This document shows positions 57,219-64,000 of a DNA stretch of 64,000 nucleotides, piece by piece. Positions within the stretch are counted from its first letter, which is position 1. Each line of letters starts with the position of its first letter. Origin of the DNA: Marinomonas pollencensis (GTDB lineage: Bacteria > Pseudomonadota > Gammaproteobacteria > Pseudomonadales > Marinomonadaceae); NCBI RefSeq assembly GCF_003387375.1, contig NZ_QUNG01000004.1:1-64000 (forward strand), in the 5' to 3' direction. A model generated the notes under the pieces. It saw only the letters and a program-made list of their open reading frames with translations, did no database searches and had not been told where the DNA came from. Made by a program: the position numbers and the translations under genes.

Positions 57219-57817
57219 CTCTTCTCCCCCAACAACTCCATCACAGAGATAACATTCCTAGCAACGTCTATCATGCGCTGACTGCGATCCATTGCTAGTT
57301 TTCTTAGAGCTTGATAGGCCGCAGGCTCATCACATACTTGATGTTTCATAATTAGTCCTTTGGCTTTTTCGATGACCTTTCTATCCTCAAGCTGAGTTTT
57401 TACTGAATCCAGCTCTAAACGTAACGCTTGAAATTCTCGGAAGCGAGCAATCGCCACTTGCAGGAGGGCTTTTACACTGCCACTTTGAACGCCATCAACC
57501 ACATAAGCGCTGACACCTGCTCGGATCGCTGCCTCCACATATTTTGAGTCATCTTCTTCGGCAAACATCACAATGGGTCTAGGATTATCCTTCGTTAAGC
57601 GAGACATATTTTCCAACATATCTCGATCTGGAGATTCAATATCAATGATCACCATATCAGGCTGACTTTCTGTCACTGCTTGAGTCAAATTCTGAGCATT
57701 TTCAAGGCGACGAATCACTCGATAACCACTGTCCAACATCGCTTGTTCGACAATAGCCGCTCGGGCAGGCTCGTTATCAACCAGCATGACAGTCAATTCT
57801 TTTTCTGGGGGGGACAT
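57215..57817 (-). CDS. nasT: ANTAR-domain antiterminator NasT
   Basis: 200 residues: an atypical receiver (about 8-125, D59 in MVIIDIESP, no clear switch lysine) and a C-terminal ANTAR RNA-binding domain (about 140-195, KVIEKAKGLIMKHQVCDEPAAY). It binds paired hexaloop hairpins in leader RNAs to block terminators; targets here are the nrtA and nasA leaders. The start is ATG 57817: the frame stays open to 57883, but that lies upstream of the sigma-54 promoter at 57857-57873. Confidence 0.93.
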   Translation of the reverse strand: MSPPEKELTVMLVDNEPARAAIVEQAMLDSGYRVIRRLENAQNLTQAVTESQPDMVIIDIESPDRDMLENMSRLTKDNPRPIVMFAEEDDSKYVEAAIRAGVSAYVVDGVQSGSVKALLQVAIARFREFQALRLELDSVKTQLEDRKVIEKAKGLIMKHQVCDEPAAYQALRKLAMDRSQRMIDVARNVISVMELLGEKR

Positions 57818-57856
57818 GTATAGTCTCTCGACAACCGCTACAAACAACCTATACAA

Positions 57857-57873
57857 AGCAATAAGTGCGCCAT
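57857..57873 (-). promoter_or_regulatory. Sigma-54 promoter for nasTS
   Basis: Minus strand ATGGCGCACTTATTGCT: GG-N10-GC spacing, TGGC and TTGCT consensus. The predicted start near 57846 gives a short 29-base leader, which supports ATG 57817 as the nasT start. Confidence 0.7.
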
Positions 57874-57965
57874 AATGAGACAAAATAAAGTGAGTTAGCC
57901 CCTAAGGAGCCAAAAAAAGAGCATTTAGAAAAGCGATGAGGAGATTTTTTTAATGAAATCAAATG

Positions 57966-57992
57966 CGTTAGCAATAGAAACTATCGCTAACG
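57966..57992 (-). terminator. Stem-loop after LuxR-family gene
   Basis: CGTTAGCGATAG-TTT-CTATTGCTAACG on the minus strand is a 12-bp stem with one G-T pair and a three-base loop, 28 bases past the stop codon of the LuxR-family gene. The downstream tract CATTTGATTTCATT is only weakly U-rich. Confidence 0.55.
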
Positions 57993-58019
57993 TCATTGGA
58001 TTATGTTGCAAGGAAGGTA

Positions 58020-58676
58020 TTAATGCACAAAAGTGGAGCCTTGCACCAAAAGAGCCAACGAAAGGCGATCTTTTGTGTGCGTTTTTTTAAAGACAGTCGT
58101 TAGGTGAGATTTCACCGTTCTTTCAGTAATGTCCATTTCGCTGGCGATTTGCTTATTCGACAAACCATGGGCGATATAACGCACTACATCTTGCTCACGC
58201 TCCGATAGAGACTGCAACAACTCGGTATCTTCATTAGACTGAGCTTGGGGTAAAGATTGTGCGATCAGGTTTTCAATAAACTGTTTCCCCCCCCATATTT
58301 CACCCGCACCAACAACCGACAAAACAAGAGCAAGCTGCTCTGCACCAATATAAGGAGCACACTGACCACTCACGCCAAGAGAAAGCAACCTAAGCGCGGC
58401 GGCCTGACTCGGTTGGTTGGGAAAAACCACTATTTTAGTATCAGGGTAACTACGGCGCAGTAAAGCCACCTCTTCTACTTTTTTCGAGAAGGCTTCATCT
58501 TCTAAAAATACAAAGATGTACTGATAAGCCTTGTCTGCTTGTCTATCAAGATGAGAGCGTACTTCTTCCAGCTTAACAACCCGTGTTAATACAATCCCTT
58601 TTTCGACGACTTTTTGCCAATGATTCCAAACTGCATCATCGGTATTCCAACACAAAATATTCAAAGCGTCTTTCAC
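58020..58676 (-). CDS. LuxR/NarL-family regulator with degenerate receiver
   Basis: 218 residues. The C-terminal helix-turn-helix (about 148-210) is intact: LSEREQDVVRYIAHGLSNKQ and ERTVKSHLTTVFKKTHTK. The N-terminal half has receiver-like spacing, but the phospho-acceptor aspartate is replaced in the YIFVFLEDEAF strand and no switch lysine follows IVVFPNQPS. It may be a phosphorylation-independent pseudo-receiver. Target unknown; it lies between lapC and nasT and could regulate either. There are only about 90 bases between it and lapC. Confidence 0.85.
   Translation of the reverse strand: MKDALNILCWNTDDAVWNHWQKVVEKGIVLTRVVKLEEVRSHLDRQADKAYQYIFVFLEDEAFSKKVEEVALLRRSYPDTKIVVFPNQPSQAAALRLLSLGVSGQCAPYIGAEQLALVLSVVGAGEIWGGKQFIENLIAQSLPQAQSNEDTELLQSLSEREQDVVRYIAHGLSNKQIASEMDITERTVKSHLTTVFKKTHTKDRLSLALLVQGSTFVH
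58024..58040 (-). promoter_or_regulatory. NtrC-like site upstream of nasT
   Basis: Plus strand TGCACA-AAAGT-GGAGCC, 9 of 12 positions of the NtrC dyad, with the same GGAGCC right half as the site before nasA. It lies at the 3' end of the LuxR-family gene, about 150-165 bases upstream of the nasT sigma-54 promoter. TGCACC at 58042-58047 is a further half site. Confidence 0.45.
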
Positions 58677-58767
58677 CTTTTAATCTCTTTAGCTTTCATT
58701 CTACTCGTGATACTAAAAGCTAATTGTGAAAATTTGTTATGCTTTTGTCTAACGCAACCTCGGTTTG

Positions 58768-60102
58768 TTACCTTTCATGTAAAGCATTTTGTTTTGCTTT
58801 GATGATAGGCTTCAACAAGTAATCTAATAAGGTTTTCTTACCTGTGATTACATCTACAGTGGCTTGCATACCTGGTATGATAGGCAGGTTTTGTTGATCA
58901 CTGCCCAGATAATTACGCTCTGTTCTGACGCGTACCAAATAAAAGCTCTCACCTTCTTCATCCAAAATGGTGTCGGCACTGATATTTTCGACCGTCGCCT
59001 GCAAGCCACCATAGACAGAGAAATCATATGCTGTCAGTTTGACCACTGCATGCAGTCCAGGCTTAATAAAGCCTATGTCTTTTGGTCGCACTTTTGCTTC
59101 TATTAGCAAGGAGTCTTCAATAGGGACGATTTCTAACAAATTCATACCTGGGGTAATAACCCCTCCCACCGTATTAATCTGTAGCTGTTTAACAATCCCT
59201 TTCACTGGTGACCGGACTTGTGTTCGCGAAACCTTATCTTGCAAAGAAACATTTGCTTCACGAAGTTGGTCCAACTTACTACGCACCTTAGTGAGATCTT
59301 CCTGCGCATCCGCACGGAATTTCGCACTGCTCTCGTTAAGCTTATTTTCCGCTTCTTTTAACGCCGAACGCGCCCTAGGTAACGCCAGCTTTGTTGCTTC
59401 TAAATCCCCTTTTAGCTGGTTTACCTGCCGCTCTAACTGAAGCAACTCGACCCGTGAAACCGCACCTTGCTCGAAAGCAGGCCGCGTTAAGTTTAATTCT
59501 TCGGTCGACAACTCAAAGCTACGCTGTAGATTACTGAGTTTGGCTTTTTGCTCAACAATTTCTTGTTGTTTTTGTGCCACTTGTTGATCGAAGACAAGTT
59601 GGTTACTGCGTAATGATGCTGCGCGGTTTTTATACAGCTCCATTTCACGGTTCACTACATCTGGGTGTAAGGCACGCATTTCTGAGTCAAACGTTGGCTC
59701 TTCCCCTAACGCCTCTGCTTGTAGGCGCGTGGCTCGAGCTCGTAAGTTAACCGACTCCGCCTCTTGCTCTCGAAGGGAAGAAAGCGCTTCTGTATTTTCA
59801 ATCGTCATCAGAATCTGCCCGCGCTCAACGGTCTGCCCTACGCGAGTGTTAATCTCTTTAAGAATACCGCCTTCTAAATTTTGAATTTGCTGTACCTGAC
59901 TAGAAGGGATGACTTTACCATCACCGACCGTGATTTCATCAAACTCTGTGTTATCAGCCCAAACAACAGCCGCGACCACAAAAATAAAAATCACCCATAG
60001 AATAATGCGCCCACCCCGTGGGGTTTTTAGCATCAGGGCCGAGTTTTTGTCATTTAAAAAGCCCAGATCAGACTGTGATATCTTGTTCGATTTTTTTGTC
60101 AT
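58768..60102 (-). CDS. lapC: Type I secretion membrane fusion protein (HlyD/LapC family)
   Basis: Periplasmic adaptor of a type I secretion system, 444 residues. One N-terminal membrane helix (IILWVIFIFVVAAVVWA), a biotinyl-lipoyl-like barrel (VQQIQNLEGGILKEINTRVG), a long coiled coil (about 110-290) rich in E, Q and L, then the returning lipoyl half and the C-terminal beta barrel (VIPGMQATVDVITGKKTLLD). It links LapB to an outer-membrane TolC-like channel. ATG 60102 is one base past the lapB stop, with AAGG upstream. Confidence 0.92.
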   Translation of the reverse strand: MTKKSNKISQSDLGFLNDKNSALMLKTPRGGRIILWVIFIFVVAAVVWADNTEFDEITVGDGKVIPSSQVQQIQNLEGGILKEINTRVGQTVERGQILMTIENTEALSSLREQEAESVNLRARATRLQAEALGEEPTFDSEMRALHPDVVNREMELYKNRAASLRSNQLVFDQQVAQKQQEIVEQKAKLSNLQRSFELSTEELNLTRPAFEQGAVSRVELLQLERQVNQLKGDLEATKLALPRARSALKEAENKLNESSAKFRADAQEDLTKVRSKLDQLREANVSLQDKVSRTQVRSPVKGIVKQLQINTVGGVITPGMNLLEIVPIEDSLLIEAKVRPKDIGFIKPGLHAVVKLTAYDFSVYGGLQATVENISADTILDEEGESFYLVRVRTERNYLGSDQQNLPIIPGMQATVDVITGKKTLLDYLLKPIIKAKQNALHER

Positions 60103-60103
60103 G

Positions 60104-62395
60104 TTAACTAACCTTAAGCTTGCCTTGTCGAAGCGCCTCATGAACTTGCGCTTTAGGACCATCTGCAATTAATCGACCGTTATCCATCACTATAATCCGA
60201 TCCACCATATCCAACATGGATGCTTTATGGGTAATTAAGATCAAGGTTTTGTCTTTCACAACATTCATGAGTCGGCGCTTCATTCTGGTCTCTGTGGTGT
60301 TATCCATAGAGGCAGTAGGCTCATCTAAGATAAGGATCGGCGGATCGAATAGCAGGGCCCGAGCGATAGCAATGCTTTGGCGTTGACCACCAGACAATTG
60401 CATGCCACGCTCACCCACAATACTGTCAAGCCCGCTAGGCTTACGGTTGGCAAACTCAGATACCCCAGACAGTTCAGCAGCACGCAAAATGGCTTCATCT
60501 TCCATGTAAGGGACACCCATCACGATATTGTCGCGAATAGAGCCGTAGAATAAAGTGACGTCTTGCGAAACCGAACCAACATTGCGACGTAAGTCTGTTG
60601 GGTTAATTTGGCGCACGTCCACACCGTCCACACGTACCGCGCCATCCATAGGGGTATAAAGCCCTGTCATTAACTTGCCCAGGGTTGATTTACCCGAACC
60701 AATACGGCCGATAATCCCTACTTTTTCACCCGGCTTGATATTGATATTAATGGCACTGATCGCTGCTTGTTCTTGCTCTGGGTAGGCAAAACTTACCGCG
60801 TCGAATTGAAACGCCCCGTCAAATTTTGGACGATGTACAAACTTCACATCGTCTGGGTTTTCAACCGGCGAATTCATGATTTCATTCAATGAAGTAAACG
60901 CAGACTTAGCTTGGTTATAGCGGGTTGCCAAGCCAGCTACCTGCGCCATCGGCCCAAGAGCTCGACCTGTTAGCATCACCGAGGCGACTAGCGCCCCCAT
61001 GCTCATATTGCCTTCAGAAATTTGATAAACACCCACAATAACAATAACGACTGTGGTTAACTGCTGTGCCATAGCAGCAAATGAGGAGCTGGATTGAGCC
61101 AGTTGTCGTGTTTTTACCCCCCAATCCGCAATATTCCCAACCGCCGTTTCCCACTTCTGTTGCAATACACCTTCCGCATTATTCAACTTAACGCTTTCTG
61201 CGTTGTACAAACTTTCAATCAACACGGCATTTTTTTGCGATGCGGTTTTTTGGCTTTCTTCAATAGAACGGCGCAACGGTACCTGAATAATCACACTGTA
61301 CATGAGAATCAAAAATATCGTGATGATAGGTATATACCCTACTGGCCCACCAATTAACCAAATAACCCCCACAATTAGGAACATAAATGGAATGTCTACT
61401 AAAGTGGTAATAGAGGCAGAGGTGATAAAGTCGCGGATACTCTCAAATTCTTGTAGGTTTTTAGCGAACGCCCCAACCGACTGGGGACGCGACGCCATAG
61501 TAATGTTGTTTACTTTAGAAAAAATCGAGGCTGAAATCAGGATATCTGATTTTTTTCCTGCAATATCAATAAAGTAGGCTCTCAATGTGCGCAATAAAAA
61601 GTCGAACATATAGACAACCGTCGCGCCAATCGCCAATACCCACAAGGTATCAAACGCGTTATTGGGCACCACTCGGTCATAGACATTCATAACAAAAAGA
61701 GGGCTAGCGACCGCGAAAACATTAATCAATAAGGAGGCGATAAACACATCGCGATAAATTCGCCACGAACGAGTAATCGTGCCCCAGAACCAATGCTTTT
61801 TGCTCGCTTTCTCGCTTTCTTTTTCAGACCGTTTATCAAACTGATAAATCGGCTTAACAAAGAAACAATACCCACTGTAAGCCGCCATCAACTCATCCAA
61901 AGACAGCGTAAACTCCCCTTCTCCTGCTTCAGGTCGCATTACCGTGGCCGTTTTATTTTGATGATCGATACTCAATAAAACGCAAGCTTGATGATCTTTT
62001 AACAACAACACGGCAGGTAGCACCATGCTAGGTATTTTAAGCAAAGGTCGCTTAATAAAGCGCGAGCTGATGCCGATACGTTGTGCAGCGCGCTTAAACA
62101 ACGCTGGTGTCATATCGTTATCTGTAATGGGAAGCCCTGCGGCAATTGAATCGGCAGAATATGGATTATGAAAATATTTACTCAGTAACACCAAGCAGTC
62201 TAATAAAGGATTGGGATATTCTAGATCACTCCCTGCGACTTGCCATTGGGCCTGCTGTGCACCGGTGGGCGCCTCTTCTGATGCCTCACTATGAGGTTTA
62301 GTGGTGTCATCTGTGGGCTGAGTTTCCACTTGGGCATTCGTGGCTGCGTCTTCCGCTGTGGTGTGGTCTTGCCCCGTACGGGTAGAGTCAGACAT
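60104..62395 (-). CDS. lapB: Type I secretion ABC transporter (LapB family)
   Basis: 763-residue inner-membrane exporter. An acidic low-complexity N-terminus (about 1-50), a degenerate C39-like domain (about 55-190) as in LapB-type adhesin exporters, a six-helix ABC membrane domain (about 210-500), and a nucleotide-binding domain with Walker A GRIGSGKST, signature MQLSGGQRQ and Walker B LILDEPTASMD. It secretes large RTX adhesins in related bacteria. The C39-like domain suggests the substrate is not cleaved at a GG site. No LapA-like substrate is in the window. Confidence 0.93.
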   Translation of the reverse strand: MSDSTRTGQDHTTAEDAATNAQVETQPTDDTTKPHSEASEEAPTGAQQAQWQVAGSDLEYPNPLLDCLVLLSKYFHNPYSADSIAAGLPITDNDMTPALFKRAAQRIGISSRFIKRPLLKIPSMVLPAVLLLKDHQACVLLSIDHQNKTATVMRPEAGEGEFTLSLDELMAAYSGYCFFVKPIYQFDKRSEKESEKASKKHWFWGTITRSWRIYRDVFIASLLINVFAVASPLFVMNVYDRVVPNNAFDTLWVLAIGATVVYMFDFLLRTLRAYFIDIAGKKSDILISASIFSKVNNITMASRPQSVGAFAKNLQEFESIRDFITSASITTLVDIPFMFLIVGVIWLIGGPVGYIPIITIFLILMYSVIIQVPLRRSIEESQKTASQKNAVLIESLYNAESVKLNNAEGVLQQKWETAVGNIADWGVKTRQLAQSSSSFAAMAQQLTTVVIVIVGVYQISEGNMSMGALVASVMLTGRALGPMAQVAGLATRYNQAKSAFTSLNEIMNSPVENPDDVKFVHRPKFDGAFQFDAVSFAYPEQEQAAISAININIKPGEKVGIIGRIGSGKSTLGKLMTGLYTPMDGAVRVDGVDVRQINPTDLRRNVGSVSQDVTLFYGSIRDNIVMGVPYMEDEAILRAAELSGVSEFANRKPSGLDSIVGERGMQLSGGQRQSIAIARALLFDPPILILDEPTASMDNTTETRMKRRLMNVVKDKTLILITHKASMLDMVDRIIVMDNGRLIADGPKAQVHEALRQGKLKVS

Positions 62396-62536
62396 ACTTC
62401 CTTTTACCCCTTAAACATAAAAAAAACATAGACTTAAACATCTACTTTACCTATTTATAGTCTAGAATAGTTCTTATCAAGTAAGATAGAAAGTCTGATT
62501 AAAGAACTATACAAAATAACACATTGGAGAAACATC

Positions 62537-62902
62537 GTGCTCTACGCAAAAGTGAACAAAGATGGCGCTATCATTGATGTCGCAACAACCCAGTCTGATG
62601 ACTACAAGGTACTGGTGGCGCCTGATGACCCAATCGTTGCCGCATTATTAGAAGAGAAATTCAAAAGCACTGAAACCAACACCCAAGAACTTCTGTCTGG
62701 TTCAGATAACGACATGATGCGGATCATCGAGGATTTAATCGATTTATTATCTGAAAAGCGCATTATTCAGTTCACTGAACTGCCTATAGCGGCACAGAAA
62801 AAATTGCTCAGCCGAAAATGGGTACGTGGCGTACACAGCAGTGGCGACGAGAGCCTTATCGACGAAGAGTTTTCTAGCAGTGACAATGACTCATTGATAT
62901 AA
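62537..62902 (+). CDS. Small acidic conserved protein adjacent to lapB/lapD
   Basis: 121 residues starting at GTG 62537, preceded by TTGGAGAAA. The conserved core MMRIIEDLIDLLSEKRIIQF and TELPIAAQKKLLSRKW resembles pseudomonad proteins often labelled tryptophan synthase subunit beta-like, a name with no enzymatic support: there is no PLP lysine and the protein is far too short. The C-terminal 25 residues are rich in S, D and E. Function unknown. Its position between lapB and the LapD-like gene, divergent from lapB, may be coincidental. Confidence 0.75.
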   Translation: MLYAKVNKDGAIIDVATTQSDDYKVLVAPDDPIVAALLEEKFKSTETNTQELLSGSDNDMMRIIEDLIDLLSEKRIIQFTELPIAAQKKLLSRKWVRGVHSSGDESLIDEEFSSSDNDSLI

Positions 62903-63000
62903 GCCAAACTAACATAGGCTATTCAATCAGTCACTGTAGCGCGTTTCTCACTGACTTCTATCTAGATACACAATAAACAGTAAATAGACTATCAATTCGC

Positions 63001-64000
63001 TTACATGTCTTGCGCCCGCGCGACAACGAACCCCTGGCCTGCGGCAATATCAAATTTGGCCAAGCGACTTAATTGCTGCTCACTTTCGATTCCTGTTGCA
63101 ATGACTTGAATATTTAAGCTACTAAACATCTTACACAGGATATGCATAAAGAAAGATTCTGACTCCTTCCCTGTCGCCATTTTGGTATAAGATGGGTCAA
63201 CCTTCACATAGTCTGGCATTAGCTGCTGCAAATAATGGAAAGTAGTAAACTGCTTCCCGACATTATCTACCCCAAAAGACACGCCGTGTTTTTTGAGCAT
63301 TTGAGACAAGCGCAACACCTGTTCTTCAGCACCAAGCACGCTTTGTTCAGTGACTTCAAAGGCGAGCTGACTGCGCAGAGTATGATCTAACCCCTGTAGT
63401 GTTTGGTCCAACCAAGTCATAAAGGCTTCTTTTGCATAAGCCGAGGCTGCCAAGTTGATCGCCAGAGGTGTTTTCACTATCTCTTTTCGGCGTGAGATAA
63501 ACTCAATCACCCGCTGAATAATAACTTTGTCCAATTGATCACCTAGATCAAACTGCTCTGCCAAGCCAATAAAATAACCTGCATGATATTGCTTTCCATC
63601 GTGCTCTAAACTGGCGAACACTTCTTCATGCATGACGTTACTATCGCTTTCAAAAAAGACAACTTTCTGCTTTCTTAGCAAGAAAGCCTTGTCCAAAATG
63701 GCTTTCTCTAAAATCTCTTTCCATGCCAATCTACCGATCGCCATCTCTTGGCCTGTAATGGCATCAAACACTCGACTTGTATTGGGGCCGCTGGCTTTAG
63801 CTTCACGTAAAGCGGCATCAGCTTGAGCCATTGCACTAGAACGACTGACATTACCACTTAAGGCGACAGCGCCTATATTAGCCACCGCTTCGCCGTAAGA
63901 AACTTGATTCGGTATCAGGGTCATCAAGCCCTCTAAAATATCGTTCACCACCTTTTGCAATCTTGCTTGGTCGATATTCGGAATTAAAATAATAAAGTCC
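63001..64000 (-). CDS. lapD: LapD-like degenerate GGDEF/EAL receptor, 3' part
   Basis: Partial: the frame continues beyond 64000. The visible part is the end of a GGDEF-like domain (DFIILIPNIDQARLQ into QADAALREAKASG) and a complete EAL-like domain. EAL catalytic motifs are degraded: no EAL at the HEEVFASLE position, DNVG instead of DDFG, and AGQGFVVARA for the usual GYYFGRP region. This is the LapD pattern: an inactive c-di-GMP sensor that controls a periplasmic protease and adhesin retention. The upstream HAMP and periplasmic domain lie outside. Confidence 0.85.
   Translation of the reverse strand, partial: DFIILIPNIDQARLQKVVNDILEGLMTLIPNQVSYGEAVANIGAVALSGNVSRSSAMAQADAALREAKASGPNTSRVFDAITGQEMAIGRLAWKEILEKAILDKAFLLRKQKVVFFESDSNVMHEEVFASLEHDGKQYHAGYFIGLAEQFDLGDQLDKVIIQRVIEFISRRKEIVKTPLAINLAASAYAKEAFMTWLDQTLQGLDHTLRSQLAFEVTEQSVLGAEEQVLRLSQMLKKHGVSFGVDNVGKQFTTFHYLQQLMPDYVKVDPSYTKMATGKESESFFMHILCKMFSSLNIQVIATGIESEQQLSRLAKFDIAAGQGFVVARAQDM

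Noticed and set aside
57818-57883. N-terminal extension of nasT
   Set aside because: The frame is open, but it spans and precedes the sigma-54 promoter, so it cannot be in the mRNA from that start; family N-termini match the later ATG.
62537-62902. Tryptophan synthase beta subunit
   Set aside because: Far too short, no pyridoxal-phosphate lysine motif, no trp genes nearby.

Overview
This 64 kb window looks like chromosomal DNA of a free-living, respiratory gammaproteobacterium with moderate GC. Gene order and protein style (sdhCDAB-sucAB-lpd-sucCD beside divergent gltA, an assimilatory nas/nir/nrt block with NasS/NasT, TRAP transporters, a Lap-type secretion module) suggest a marine Oceanospirillales member such as Marinomonas. 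That placement is inference. I saw no rRNA, tRNA, CRISPR array, intact insertion sequence or prophage.

1-13.7 kb is a loosely packed accessory stretch: a divergent SDR/AraC pair, a MYG1-family hydrolase, a GFA-type zinc protein, a chemoreceptor, a GNAT acetyltransferase, an EamA exporter, a gamma-glutamylcyclotransferase-like protein, cytochrome b561, an Old Yellow Enzyme homologue and an M32 carboxypeptidase. Its intergenic gaps carry several kinds of dispersed repeat that I did not notice elsewhere: palindromes built on TGCCTGTCCTA, a 36-bp tandem duplication, a two-copy repeat of about 200 bp, and TTAAAGGG/CCCTTTAA palindromes.

14-23 kb is organic-acid uptake and metabolism. A DctPQM TRAP transporter is followed by a mannose-6-phosphate-isomerase-like protein and a 3-hydroxyisobutyrate-dehydrogenase-family reductase, which carries Gly-Arg-Thr in the substrate loop. 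After a terminator comes a 2-hydroxycarboxylate transporter with a CitA/CitB (DcuS/DcuR)-type two-component system. 23-25.8 kb holds small conserved proteins and L-2-hydroxyglutarate oxidase.

25.9-39.5 kb is the TCA-cycle block on the minus strand (sdhCDAB, sucAB, lpd, sucCD) with gltA divergent. SucB has two nearly identical lipoyl domains. 39.5-43.6 kb holds a zinc-ribbon protein, a DUF2066 protein, purM-purN and a DUF3108 protein.

43.6-57.9 kb is a complete nitrate-assimilation locus on the minus strand: nasT-nasS, nrtA-nrtB-nrtD, an NAD(P)H-type flavoprotein, nirB-nirD, nasA, a TrpD2-like gene and mobA. The sequence shows a layered control circuit. Three sigma-54 (-24/-12) promoters precede nasTS, nrtA and nasA, and NtrC-like 17-mers lie upstream of two of them. 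In the nrtA and nasA leaders a short GGC-hexaloop-GCC hairpin with A1 and G4 overlaps the 5' arm of a strong intrinsic terminator, as expected for ANTAR (NasT) antitermination. Nitrogen limitation would open the promoters, and nitrate or nitrite, sensed through NasS/NasT, would allow read-through.

58-64 kb holds a LuxR-family regulator with a degenerate receiver, a LapB/LapC type I secretion ABC transporter and adaptor, a small acidic protein, and the 3' part of a LapD-like degenerate GGDEF/EAL protein cut by the window edge. This points to c-di-GMP-controlled export and retention of a large surface adhesin encoded outside the window.
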